A stretch of DNA of 64,000 nt from REEB95 sp963810055. Lineage in GTDB: Bacteria > Pseudomonadota > Alphaproteobacteria > ATCC43930 > CGMCC-115725. The DNA lies in contig CAWEME010000012.1 of assembly GCA_963810055.1 (NCBI GenBank), positions 372,001 to 436,000 of the forward strand, read 5' to 3'. The notes beneath the pieces are model-generated. The model ran no database searches and was not told the origin of the DNA. It saw nothing but the letters and a program-made list of their open reading frames with translations. Shown one piece after another: positions 55,041-63,558 of this stretch; within the stretch, counting starts at the first letter, position 1, and each line of letters begins with the position of its first letter. The position numbers and the translations under genes were made by a program.

Positions 55041-56765
55041 CTACGGCGCCGAATAAAGAGTGAGCACCATCAGCTTGCCGTTGGAATAATCGAGACCGGA
55101 CACCCGGCCGAGGATATGCGGCGTCTTGCCCAGCCGGGCGAGCGCCTGGCGGAACGGGCCCTCCTGCCGGCCTTCGACCAAGGCCACCGCGCCGGGATTG
55201 CCCGCCAGCATGCTGGCCGCCTCGCCGCCCGGAACGATCTTGGTGGCCGTTCCCAAAAGGAAGATCAGGCTCGGCTCGTTATAGCCGGCTACCGCGACGG
55301 ACGCGTCCCCGGGCGCGTTGGCGCGGACGAGAGATGCGGCGCCGCGCGACAGCCACAGCCGGTCGAGGCTGGGCGCGACCAAGCCCAAAGCCGGGGCGAG
55401 CGTCAGCAGCGCCAGGATCGCCGCGCGCGCGGCCAGGCCCGGCATGGCCTGGCTCGAACGCCGGAAGCGCCAGAAACGATAGAGCAGCGTTCCGCCCATC
55501 AGCAGAATGATCGCGGCCGCCGTCACGCCCGCGGCCGACAACCCCCGCCCCAACGCCATCGGCGCCGCGATCAGCACCGCCGCGAGCGCCAGCGACGCCG
55601 CCGTCCACAGGATGGCGGAAACGGCGTCGAGCCAGAGCGGCCGCCGGAATCCCTTGACCAGCGCCGCCGCCGCCAGCAGCGCGAAGGCCGGATAAACCGG
55701 CAGCGGGTAATGCGGCAGCTTGGTCGGGACCAGCTCCAGCGCGATCCAGAACGGCACCGCCCAGGCGAGCAGGAAACGCTCCGCCGGAAGCGCGCGTTCC
55801 TGCCAGCCGCGCAGCAATCCGCCGCCCAGGAAAAGCGAGCCCGGCCAGAAGGTCAGCGCCAGCAGCAGGGTATAAGCGCCGGGCGGAACGCCGTGGCCTT
55901 CCTGCGCGCCCGCGAGCTTGCCGAGAAAATCATGGCCGAGCGATTCCGACAGGAAGGCGCCTTGGGTGGCGGCCGAAACCAGATAGAGCCAAGGCCCGAC
56001 AACCGCCAGGAACAGCGCTGCGCCCCACAGCGGCTTCAAGTCCCAAAGCCAGCGCGCCTCGCGGTCGGCCACGACCAGGCTGAGTACCGTGAGCAGCGCC
56101 AGAAGCGGCACCACCGGCCCCTTCACCAGCGCCGAGGCGGCCAACGCCGCCCAGAACAGCAGCGCCCATTGCCCCCGCGCCCGCCCCCTCTTTTCGGGAG
56201 GCCGCGCCTCGTGCTTTCCTCGCTTGCGCGCGGCGCAATAAATTTTTCCCAACGCCAATTGCGCCGCCGCCGCTAATCCCAGCAGCACGGCATCGGTCTT
56301 GGCGAGATGGGCTTCCGCGACCAGGGTCAGCGAGCAAGCCAGCAGCGCCGCGCCCAAAAGCGCGGCCTGCGGTCCCACCAAGGCGCGCCCCAAGGCGAAG
56401 GTCAAAAAAACCGCCGCCAGCGCGCCCAAGAGCGAGGGCAGGCGGTAAGGCCAGATGTCGCTGCGTTCGGCGTCGCTCAGGCTCGCCACCGACAACGCCT
56501 GCAGCCAATAGATTCCGGCGGGCTTGCGGTTGCGCGCCTCGTCCTGGAAGCGGATGCGGAGATAATCGCCGCTCTCGATCATCTGGCGCGTCGCCTGGGC
56601 GAAGCGCGCCTCGTCGCGGTCCATCACCGGCAGATCGCGCGCTCCGGGCAGGTAAAGGCCGAGGCAGAGCAATCCCAGCAGCGCATAAGGCCGCCAACCC
56701 CGTCCGGTCCATGCCGGACCCGGCCGCGCGTTTGGGCCGCGCCCGGATTTTGCCTTGCCGGGCAC
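55041..56765 (-). CDS. ArnT-like membrane glycosyltransferase (GT83/PMT fold)
   Basis: A 574-residue protein with about 12 membrane helices that would move a sugar from a lipid carrier to an acceptor outside the inner membrane. The catalytic acidic motif MDRDEARFA lies in the first outer loop near residue 50; ARNRKPAGIYWLQA follows, as in ArnT-type enzymes. It starts at GTG 56765, sharing one base with the cobS stop. After its TAG, a further 10 sense codons in frame end in a second copy of the last five (LYSAP) and then TGA. Confidence 0.85.
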   Translation of the reverse strand: MPGKAKSGRGPNARPGPAWTGRGWRPYALLGLLCLGLYLPGARDLPVMDRDEARFAQATRQMIESGDYLRIRFQDEARNRKPAGIYWLQALSVASLSDAERSDIWPYRLPSLLGALAAVFLTFALGRALVGPQAALLGAALLACSLTLVAEAHLAKTDAVLLGLAAAAQLALGKIYCAARKRGKHEARPPEKRGRARGQWALLFWAALAASALVKGPVVPLLALLTVLSLVVADREARWLWDLKPLWGAALFLAVVGPWLYLVSAATQGAFLSESLGHDFLGKLAGAQEGHGVPPGAYTLLLALTFWPGSLFLGGGLLRGWQERALPAERFLLAWAVPFWIALELVPTKLPHYPLPVYPAFALLAAAALVKGFRRPLWLDAVSAILWTAASLALAAVLIAAPMALGRGLSAAGVTAAAIILLMGGTLLYRFWRFRRSSQAMPGLAARAAILALLTLAPALGLVAPSLDRLWLSRGAASLVRANAPGDASVAVAGYNEPSLIFLLGTATKIVPGGEAASMLAGNPGAVALVEGRQEGPFRQALARLGKTPHILGRVSGLDYSNGKLMVLTLYSAP

Positions 56766-57544
56766 TACGCCCAGGCCGCCGCGACCAGCAGGATGACGAT
56801 CTCGCCCGCTTGTTCCATCGCGCCCAGCACCTCGCCGGTATAGCCGCCGGCGCGGGCCTGTGCCGTGAACAGCACCGCCGCCATCGCCAGCCCGGCGAGG
56901 ATCAAGGCCGCGAGCGCGGGCTTGAAGCCCATCGCCAAGATCGCGACCAACAGGCCGATGCCGACGGATATGCCGGTATTGACCAGGCTCGGCGTGCCGG
57001 CGTCGAAACTGTCCTGCGCCGCCTTCTTGCCCCAGAGCAGCGCCGGCGGCAAAAGCCCGCGCGCCAGCGTGTGCGCCGCCACCAGCCCCGCGACCACGCC
57101 CAGCGTGCCGAGCGCGTTGCCGAGCGCCGCCAGCGCCGCGCCGCGCAAACCCACGCTCAACACGATGGCGAGGATGCCGTAGACGCCGAGATGCCCGGCG
57201 CGCAGGGTTTCGAGCCGTTCCTCGGCGCTATGGCCGGCGCTCAACCCCTCGGCGGCATGGGCGAGGCCGTCCTCGTGCAATCCGCCGCTGATGATCGCCG
57301 TGGCGCCGATGGCCAGAAGTCCGGACACCAGCGGCGGCACGCCCAAGAGCGCCGCGATGTCGTAAACGATGGTGCCGGCGACGCCGATGGCGAGGCCGAT
57401 CAGGGGAAAGGCCCAGGCCGATTCGGCCAACGCGCCGGGCCGCAAGGCTTCCCGGCCGTCGAAGCGCAGCCGCGTGAAATAGGCCAGCGCATTGAGCGCT
57501 TCCTCGCGCCGGACCGGCATGTCTTCCCAAGACGGCATGGCCAT
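56765..57544 (-). CDS. cobS: cobalamin synthase CobS
   Basis: A 259-residue inner-membrane enzyme (adenosylcobinamide-GDP ribazoletransferase) for the last condensation of vitamin B12 assembly. Motifs are ALAYFTRLRF near the start and the acidic SGGLHEDGLAHAAEGLSAG; several helices follow. Three close in-frame ATGs (57544, 57538, 57520) are possible starts. No cobalamin riboswitch was seen upstream. Other cob genes apart from cobA are not in the window. Confidence 0.92.
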   Translation of the reverse strand: MAMPSWEDMPVRREEALNALAYFTRLRFDGREALRPGALAESAWAFPLIGLAIGVAGTIVYDIAALLGVPPLVSGLLAIGATAIISGGLHEDGLAHAAEGLSAGHSAEERLETLRAGHLGVYGILAIVLSVGLRGAALAALGNALGTLGVVAGLVAAHTLARGLLPPALLWGKKAAQDSFDAGTPSLVNTGISVGIGLLVAILAMGFKPALAALILAGLAMAAVLFTAQARAGGYTGEVLGAMEQAGEIVILLVAAAWA

Positions 57545-57608
57545 GGAAGCATGTCTTAGCGCGATTTGGGCCGCCACGCCAGTTGCGCCCTGGCATTTCG
57601 CCGCGGTG

Positions 57609-57614
57609 TATAAT
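57609..57614 (+). promoter_or_regulatory. TATAAT box just before regB (possible leaderless start)
   Basis: A perfect -10 hexamer TATAAT ends 6 bases before the regB ATG (57621), so transcription would begin at or next to the start codon. There is no Shine-Dalgarno sequence. A good -35 at 17 bases is not evident; TTGCGC at 57583 is 20 bases away. Confidence 0.4.
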
Positions 57615-57620
57615 GGCGCC

Positions 57621-59061
57621 ATGAACAAAAGCACGAAACCGCCGGGCCGGATCCGGGGCCTGGCCTTGGCCCAGGGCGCCGAGGCCAGCTTGAGCCTCAG
57701 GACCCTGGTGTTGATCCGCTGGGTGGCGGTGGCCGGCCAGGCGGTGACGCTCTTGGTCGTGCATTTTGTCTTCGGCTTCGCTCTGCCCTTGCGTGCGACC
57801 TTGGTGGTGGTCGCAATTTCGGTTGTGCTCAATTTGTACGCCATGCGCCTGCCCCGCGCCGCCTCGCGGCTGAGCGACCGCGCCGCCGCCCTTTATCTGG
57901 CCTATGACACGCTGCAATTGGGCGTGCTGCTGTTCCTCACCGGGGGCCTGCAGAATCCCTTCGCCGTGCTGATGCTGGCGCCGGTCACGGTCTCGGCCAC
58001 CATCCTGTCGCACCGCACCGTCATCGGCCTTTCGGCCCTCACCGTGGCGGCGATCAGCGTGCTGGCGGTGATTCACCGGCCGCTGCCGTCGCGGCCGGAT
58101 TTGCTTTTCAGTCCCGAGCCGTTCTACGTCCTCGGCATGTGGACGGCGCTGGTGTGCTCCACCTTGTTCATCGCCGGTTACATCTGGTCGGTGGCCGAGG
58201 GCGCGCGGCGCATGCGCGACGCCTATGCCGCCACGCAACTGGCCTTGGAGCGCGAACAACGCATCTCGGCGGTGGGCTCGCTCGCCGCCGCCGCCGCGCA
58301 TCAATTGGGCAGTCCCTTGGCCACCATCGCCGTCGTCGCCAAGGAGCTGGTGCACGAGCTGCCCAAGAACAGTCCGTTCGCCGAGGACGCGCATCTGCTG
58401 TTGAGCCAGAGCGAGCGCTGCCGCGACATCCTGGCCGATCTGGCGCGCTCGCGCGAAGGCGGCGAGGGCGAGCCCTTCGCGCGCCTGCCGTTCTCGGCGC
58501 TGGTCGAGGCGGCCGGATCGCCCTTCGCCAAGCCCGGCATCCGCGTCGATCTACGTCACCGGCGGCATGGCCAAGGCGCTGGTCGAAGCGGCGGGCACGC
58601 CCTTCGCCAAGTCCGGCATCAGCGTCATCCACGACACCGGCGACGAAAGCGATCCGGGCGCGGTGCTTCCCGAGGAGCCGCTGGCGCCGAGAAGCCCCGA
58701 GATCATGCACGGGCTCGGCAACCTCATCCAGAACGCGATCGAATTCGCGCGGCGCGAGGTTTCCGTCACCACGAGCTGGGACAACGACACCGCCGCGGTC
58801 GACATCGTCGATGACGGACCCGGATTCGCGGCCCCCATTCTGGCGCGCATCGGCGAGCCTTATATCTCCGACCGCGCCGGCGACGGCCAGCACATGGGTC
58901 TCGGCATCTTCATCGCGCGCAGTCTCTTGGAGCGCACCGGGGCAAGGGTGAGCTTCGCCAATCTTGACGGCGGCGGGGCGCATGTGGTGGTGGAATGGAA
59001 ACGGTCGCAGATCGAAGGCGCGAGCGCGCCCGCACCGGGAATGATGGAGGCCGAGGCATGA
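57621..59061 (+). pseudogene. regB: RegB/PrrB/ActS redox sensor kinase with internal repeat and frameshift
   Basis: A membrane histidine kinase that controls respiration, carbon and nitrogen genes with RegA according to redox state. Six N-terminal helices carry the quinone-binding GGLQNPF; the H-box is AAAAAHQLGSPLATI (H227); the redox-active cysteine region is SQSERCRDILADL. Near residue 295 a 26-codon segment is duplicated and the frame shifts by one base near 58548. The ATPase part (HGLGNLIQNAIEFA, DDGPGF, MGLGIFIA) is in the next frame up to the stop at 59061. Removing one base gives 479 residues, close to the family's ~460 plus the 26-residue insert. As written, translation ends at 58814 without the ATPase domain. 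Confidence 0.75.
58496..58652 (+). repeat. diverged tandem duplication inside regB
   Basis: Copy 1 (58496-58574, 79 bases) and copy 2 (58575-58652, 78 bases) align over most of their length with scattered substitutions and one extra base in copy 1. They encode ALVEAAGSPFAKPGIRV and ALVEAAGTPFAKSGISV. Without the extra base the duplication is in frame (26 codons). Confidence 0.85.
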
Positions 59062-59660
59062 ATGATCCAAGGGACGAGTCATCGCGGGGGCCAAGAGCGC
59101 CCTCGCCCCCGCTGCACGGCCTGCCCGAAGCCGAGCGCACACTGTTGCTGGTCGACGACGATCAGCCCCTGTGCCAGCGCCTGGGCCGCGCGATGGAACG
59201 GCGCGGCTTCATCGTCACCACCTGCGACAGCGTGGCGGCGGGGGTGATGACGGCGGGAGCGCATCCGCCCGCCTTTGCGGTGGTCGATCTCCGCCTGCAT
59301 GACGGCAGCGGGCTCGAGATCGTCAAGACCATCCGCAAGGCGCGGCCAGCCGCGCGCATCGTCATGCTCACCGGTTACGGCAACATCGCCACCGCGGTGG
59401 CGGCGGTGAAGGCGGGCGCGGTCGATTACATACCCAAGCCGGTCGACGCCGACGCGGTCGAACGCGCGCTCTTGTCCACCGAGGCCTCCTCGCTGCCGCC
59501 GCCGCCCGAGGATCCGATGTCGGCCGACCGCGTGCGCTGGGAACATATCCAGCGCGTCTTCGAGCAATGCGACCGCAACGTGTCCGAAACCGCGCGGCGC
59601 CTCAAGATGCATCGCCGCACGCTGCAGCGCATCCTGGGCAAGCACGCGCCCCGGAATTAG
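59058..59660 (+). CDS. regA: RegA/PrrA/ActR response regulator
   Basis: A 200-residue regulator, partner of RegB. The receiver has LLVDDD near residue 31, phospho-acceptor D77 (AVVDLRLHDGSG) and Lys in YIPKPVDAD. A Pro-rich linker leads to the Fis-type helix-turn-helix at the C-terminus (NVSETARRLKMHRRTLQRIL), which is highly conserved in this family. ATG 59058 overlaps the regB stop, so the pair is coupled. Confidence 0.94.
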   Translation: MNDPRDESSRGPRAPSPPLHGLPEAERTLLLVDDDQPLCQRLGRAMERRGFIVTTCDSVAAGVMTAGAHPPAFAVVDLRLHDGSGLEIVKTIRKARPAARIVMLTGYGNIATAVAAVKAGAVDYIPKPVDADAVERALLSTEASSLPPPPEDPMSADRVRWEHIQRVFEQCDRNVSETARRLKMHRRTLQRILGKHAPRN

Positions 59661-59737
59661 AACCGCCGCTTGTGATTTTTGGGCTCTCGGCGATCTGCAG
59701 CTTACTTGCGGCTGACGCGGCGATGATGGGATCATGG

Positions 59738-59763
59738 CTCCGGTGAACCTGGTTCACCCGGAG
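59738..59763. repeat. inverted repeat upstream of the polysaccharide cluster
   Basis: Arms CTCCGGTGAAC (59738-59748) and GTTCACCCGGAG (59752-59763) pair with one bulged C and a 3-base loop. It lies 27 bases before the TTG start of the next gene. It could be an operator, an attenuator or the regA terminator; no T-run follows. Confidence 0.45.
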
Positions 59764-59789
59764 CGCGGTAGCATGGAAAGAATTACGGC

Positions 59790-61394
59790 TTGAGCGAGCA
59801 AATCGCAAAATGGCAGGCGAGCACCCAACCCCCAATGCGGGACGCCATTCGCGTGGCCGCCATCGGTGCGGGGTATTGGGGCAAGAACATTGTCCGCAAT
59901 CTGGCTGAACTCGGCGTTCTTGCCGCGGTGTGCGACGCCGATGCGGTGGCGGCGCAGGCCAGCGCGACCAAGCACAAGGTGCCCGTCGAAGACTGGGCCA
60001 AGATTCTGGCCGATCCATCAATCCCAGCGGTGGCGATTGCCGCACCGGCGACTCTGCACGGACGGCTGGCACGCGAGGCTCTGGAGGCCGGCAAGCATGT
60101 CTTCGTTGAGAAGCCCCTGTCGTTAAATCTCGCAGAGGCTTCGGCGCTATGCGGCATGGCGAAGGCGCGCAAACAGGTGTTGATGGTCGGCCACCTGCTG
60201 CAATACCACCCGGCTTTCCTCAAGCTTGCCGAGATGGTGCGTGCCGGTACGCTCGGCAAGCTGCAATACATTTATTCCAATCGGCTTAATCTCGGAAAGA
60301 TCCGCTGCGAGGAAAACATCTTATGGTCGTTCGCGCCGCACGACATCTCGATGATCCTGACCCTGGTCGGCGAAGAGCCGAGCCTGGTCTCGGCCGAGGG
60401 CGCGAGTTATCTCAATGCCGAGGTCGCCGACGTCACCACCACCAATCTCGCCTTCCCTGGTGGCGCCCGCGCGCATATTTTCGTGTCTTGGCTACACCCA
60501 TTCAAGGAGCAAAAGCTGGTCGTGATTGGAAGCGCTGCCATGGCGGTTTTTGACGACGGCAAGCCCTGGTCGAGCAAGCTGCAGCTCTACCGTCATCGCA
60601 TCGAATGGCAGGGCAAGCAGCCAATGTCGCAGCGCGCCGAGGCGGAGAGCGTTACGGTTGTCGAGGGTGAGCCGCTGAAGCTCGAGATGCAACATTTTCT
60701 CGACTGCGCGGCCAACGGCAAGCAGCCCCGCACCGACGGCGCCGAAGGCTTGCGCGTGTTGCAGGTTCTGACGGCGGCCAGCGCTGCGCTCAAACCGGCA
60801 GTTGGCAAATCGAAAATGACGACTTTCCCTGGTGCGCAAATTCACGAGACCGCCTTCGTCGACGAGGGCTGTTTCATCGGCTCCGGCACCAAGATCTGGC
60901 ATTTCAGCCATATCCTGTCGGGCACGCATATCGGCCGGAATTGCAATCTCGGCCAGAACGTGATGGCCGGCCCTGGCGTTACCATCGGCGACAATTGCAA
61001 GATCCAGAATAACGTCTCGGTCTATGCCGGCGTCACGCTTGAAGATGGCGTTTTTTGCGGGCCGTCTTGCGTCTTCACCAACGTTGTCAATCCGCGCGCA
61101 GAGATCGAACGCAAGAGCGAATTCCGGCCGACCGTGGTCCGCCGCGGAGCAACCATCGGTGCTAATGCCACCATCATCTGCGGCCACAGTCTCGGGCGCT
61201 ACTGCTTCATCGCGGCGGGCGCCGTGGTCACAAAGGATGTTCCCGACTTCGCCCTCATGGCCGGCGTGCCGGCCTCCCGCATCGGTTGGATGAGCAAAGC
61301 GGGCAGCCGCCTCGGTCCTGATCTGGTCTGTCCGATCGACGGCAGCCGCTATCGCGAGGCCGAGCCCGACCGCCTGGAAGAAATTCCTTCATGA
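59790..61394 (+). CDS. sugar-nucleotide dehydrogenase fused to acetyltransferase (WbpB-WbpD-like)
   Basis: A 534-residue fusion. Residues 16-335 are a Gfo/Idh/MocA NAD-dependent oxidoreductase (AAIGAGYWGKNIVRNLAE, HVFVEKPLSL), like the WbpB/WlbA 3-dehydrogenases of UDP-N-acetylglucosaminuronate. From about 341 a left-handed beta-helix acyltransferase begins (hexapeptide repeats, HILSGTHIGRNCNLGQNV, then GAVVTKDVPDFALMAGVPA), like WbpD. In Pseudomonas these are separate enzymes flanking the WbpE aminotransferase step; here the next gene is a WbpE-type aminotransferase, overlapping by four bases. The start is TTG 59790 or ATG 59835. It probably makes a 3-acetamido sugar for a surface polysaccharide. 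Confidence 0.85.
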   Translation: MSEQIAKWQASTQPPMRDAIRVAAIGAGYWGKNIVRNLAELGVLAAVCDADAVAAQASATKHKVPVEDWAKILADPSIPAVAIAAPATLHGRLAREALEAGKHVFVEKPLSLNLAEASALCGMAKARKQVLMVGHLLQYHPAFLKLAEMVRAGTLGKLQYIYSNRLNLGKIRCEENILWSFAPHDISMILTLVGEEPSLVSAEGASYLNAEVADVTTTNLAFPGGARAHIFVSWLHPFKEQKLVVIGSAAMAVFDDGKPWSSKLQLYRHRIEWQGKQPMSQRAEAESVTVVEGEPLKLEMQHFLDCAANGKQPRTDGAEGLRVLQVLTAASAALKPAVGKSKMTTFPGAQIHETAFVDEGCFIGSGTKIWHFSHILSGTHIGRNCNLGQNVMAGPGVTIGDNCKIQNNVSVYAGVTLEDGVFCGPSCVFTNVVNPRAEIERKSEFRPTVVRRGATIGANATIICGHSLGRYCFIAAGAVVTKDVPDFALMAGVPASRIGWMSKAGSRLGPDLVCPIDGSRYREAEPDRLEEIPS

Positions 61395-62506
61395 GCATTC
61401 CTTTCATTGACCTCAAGGCGCAACGGGCGCGCATCCGCGACCGACTCGACGCCAGGATCGCCACGGTGCTGGACCACGGCAATTACATCCTGGGCCCGGA
61501 AGTGGCGGAGCTGGAAAGCCGCCTCGCCGTTTTCGCCGGCACGCGCCATTGCCTCACCTGCTCGAACGGCACCGATGCACTGGCGCTGATCCTCACGGCC
61601 TGGGGCATCGGCCCGGGCGACGCCGTCTTCGTGCCGGCCTTCACCTTTGTCGCCACAGCCGAGCCGGTGGTCTGGAACGGCGCGACGTTGGTTTTCGTCG
61701 ATGTCGAGCGCGATAGCTTCAACCTCGATCCAGCCAGCCTCGAAGCGGCGATTGTCTGGGCGAAAAAGAATTCCCTCGCTCCTAAGGCGGTGATCGCGGT
61801 GGATTTGTTCGGTCAAGCCGCCGATTACCGCCGGATCGTTCCGATCGCACGCACACACGGCCTGAAAGTGCTGGCCGACAGCGCCCAAGGCTTCGGCAGC
61901 ACCATCGACGGCAAGCCAGCATCCTGTTTCGCTGATGCCACATCCACCAGCTTTTTCCCGGCCAAGCCGCTGGGCTGCTACGGCGACGGCGGCGCGGTCT
62001 TAACCGACGATACCGGGTTGTTCGAGGTCGTAAAGAGCCTGCGCGTGCATGGCCAGGGCAACGGCAAATACGATAATGTGCGGGTGGGCATGAATGCCCG
62101 CCTGGACACGATCCAGGCGGCCGTGCTGCTGGAAAAGCTGGCGATCTTCCGCGATGAGATCGCCGCGCGCGACCGCATCGCGCGGCGCTATAACAGCCTG
62201 TTCGGCAACGCCGTGGCGACGCCATCGTTGGCGCCGGGCATCACGAGCGTTTGGGCTCAGTATACGATCCGGATCGAGAACCGCGATCGCGTAGCCGCGC
62301 ATTGCAAGAAGGAAGGCATTCCGACCGCGATCTATTATCCGATTCCTATGCCTCTCCAGGAGGCCTACAAGGGCTATCCGATGGCGCCCGGCGGCATGCC
62401 GGTCGCCGAGGCATTAGCGTCCCAGGTGTTGAGCCTGCCGATGCATCCTTATCTTGACGACGCGACCCAGGACCGCATCGTAGCGACGGTGCGCGCCGCA
62501 TGCTGA
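61391..62506 (+). CDS. DegT/DnrJ/EryC1-family sugar aminotransferase (WbpE-like)
   Basis: A 371-residue PLP enzyme that aminates a keto sugar nucleotide. Motifs are IPFIDLKAQ at the start, CSNGTDALALIL, VFVPAFTFVATAEPV, DSAQGFG and the PLP-lysine site SFFPAKPLGCYGDGGA. The C-terminal IYYPIPMPLQEAY is typical of WbpE/DegT proteins. It should act on the keto product of the preceding dehydrogenase, giving the amine that the fused acetyltransferase then acetylates. ATG overlaps the previous stop. Confidence 0.92.
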   Translation: MSIPFIDLKAQRARIRDRLDARIATVLDHGNYILGPEVAELESRLAVFAGTRHCLTCSNGTDALALILTAWGIGPGDAVFVPAFTFVATAEPVVWNGATLVFVDVERDSFNLDPASLEAAIVWAKKNSLAPKAVIAVDLFGQAADYRRIVPIARTHGLKVLADSAQGFGSTIDGKPASCFADATSTSFFPAKPLGCYGDGGAVLTDDTGLFEVVKSLRVHGQGNGKYDNVRVGMNARLDTIQAAVLLEKLAIFRDEIAARDRIARRYNSLFGNAVATPSLAPGITSVWAQYTIRIENRDRVAAHCKKEGIPTAIYYPIPMPLQEAYKGYPMAPGGMPVAEALASQVLSLPMHPYLDDATQDRIVATVRAAC

Positions 62507-62537
62507 ATTCCCCGCAACCCGCCTAGTAGCCGGAAAG

Positions 62538-63533
62538 ATGGACATTCGCGGCAAGAAGTTCGTGGTGATCGGCGGCGCTGGCCTGATCGGCTCGCACACG
62601 GCCGATGCGCTCGTCCGCGAGGACGTCGGCGAGATCGTCATCTATGACAATTTCGTGCGTGGTACGCATGAGAATCTGGCCGGAGCGCTGCGCGATCCGC
62701 GCGTCAGGATTTTCGATGTCGGCGGCGACATCTGCCAGACCGATATCCTGAACGCCGCGCTCAAGGGCGCCGACGGCGCGTTCCATTTCGCCGCGCTTTG
62801 GCTCTTGCAATGCCACGATTTCCCGCGCTCGGCCTTCGACGTGAACATCCGGGGGACATTCAACGTGCTCGAGGCCTGCATTGCGCAAGGCGTGAAGCGC
62901 TTGGTGTATTCATCATCTGCCTCCGTTTACGGCGATGCGGTCGAGGAACCGATGACCGAGGAGCACCCGTTCAACAACAAGAATTTCTATGGCGCAACCA
63001 AGATCGCGGGCGAGGCGATGGCGCGCGCTTTCCATCACCGTTACGGGCTCGGCTTTGCCGGGCTGCGTTACATGAACGTCTACGGCCCGCGGCAGGACTA
63101 TCGTGGCGCCTACATCGCGGTGATCATGCGCATGCTGGACGCCATCGATCGCGGCGAGGGGCCGACCATTCTTGGCGACGGCAGCGAGGCGTTCGATTTC
63201 GTCGCGGTCGAGGATTGCGCGCAGGCGAACATCTGCGCCATGAAGGCCGAGACTGTCGACTGCTTCTATAACGTCGGCACCGGCAAGCGCACGTCGTTGA
63301 AGCAGCTTGCCGAGATGCTGCTCCAACTAACGGGTTGCAACCGGCCCATTGAATACGCCCCGCGCAGCCAGGCGACATTGGTGCGCAACCGCATCGGTTC
63401 GCCGGCCAAGGCAAAGAAGGAAATTGGCTTTGAAGCGCGGATCCCGCTCGAGGACGGGCTGCGCCGGCTCATCGCCTGGCGCAAAAGCCATATCGGGCAA
63501 ATCGAAGTTCAACGCGGGAAGGCGCCCGTCTGA
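62538..63533 (+). CDS. NAD-dependent sugar epimerase/dehydratase
   Basis: A 331-residue short-chain-type sugar-nucleotide enzyme. The NAD site is VVIGGAGLIGSH (residues 9-20); the catalytic pair is Y151 and K155 in FYGATKIAGE, with SSSASVYG supplying the serine. It resembles UDP-glucose/GlcNAc 4-epimerases; the exact substrate is not clear. It sits 31 bases after the aminotransferase gene, in the same polysaccharide operon. Confidence 0.88.
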   Translation: MDIRGKKFVVIGGAGLIGSHTADALVREDVGEIVIYDNFVRGTHENLAGALRDPRVRIFDVGGDICQTDILNAALKGADGAFHFAALWLLQCHDFPRSAFDVNIRGTFNVLEACIAQGVKRLVYSSSASVYGDAVEEPMTEEHPFNNKNFYGATKIAGEAMARAFHHRYGLGFAGLRYMNVYGPRQDYRGAYIAVIMRMLDAIDRGEGPTILGDGSEAFDFVAVEDCAQANICAMKAETVDCFYNVGTGKRTSLKQLAEMLLQLTGCNRPIEYAPRSQATLVRNRIGSPAKAKKEIGFEARIPLEDGLRRLIAWRKSHIGQIEVQRGKAPV

Positions 63534-63558
63534 TGACGAATTGCGGCAAGAGTTTTCC

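Noticed and set aside
57545..57620. Cobalamin riboswitch upstream of cobS
   Set aside because: The gap to regB is only about 75 bases, too short for the aptamer, and no B12-box sequence was seen.
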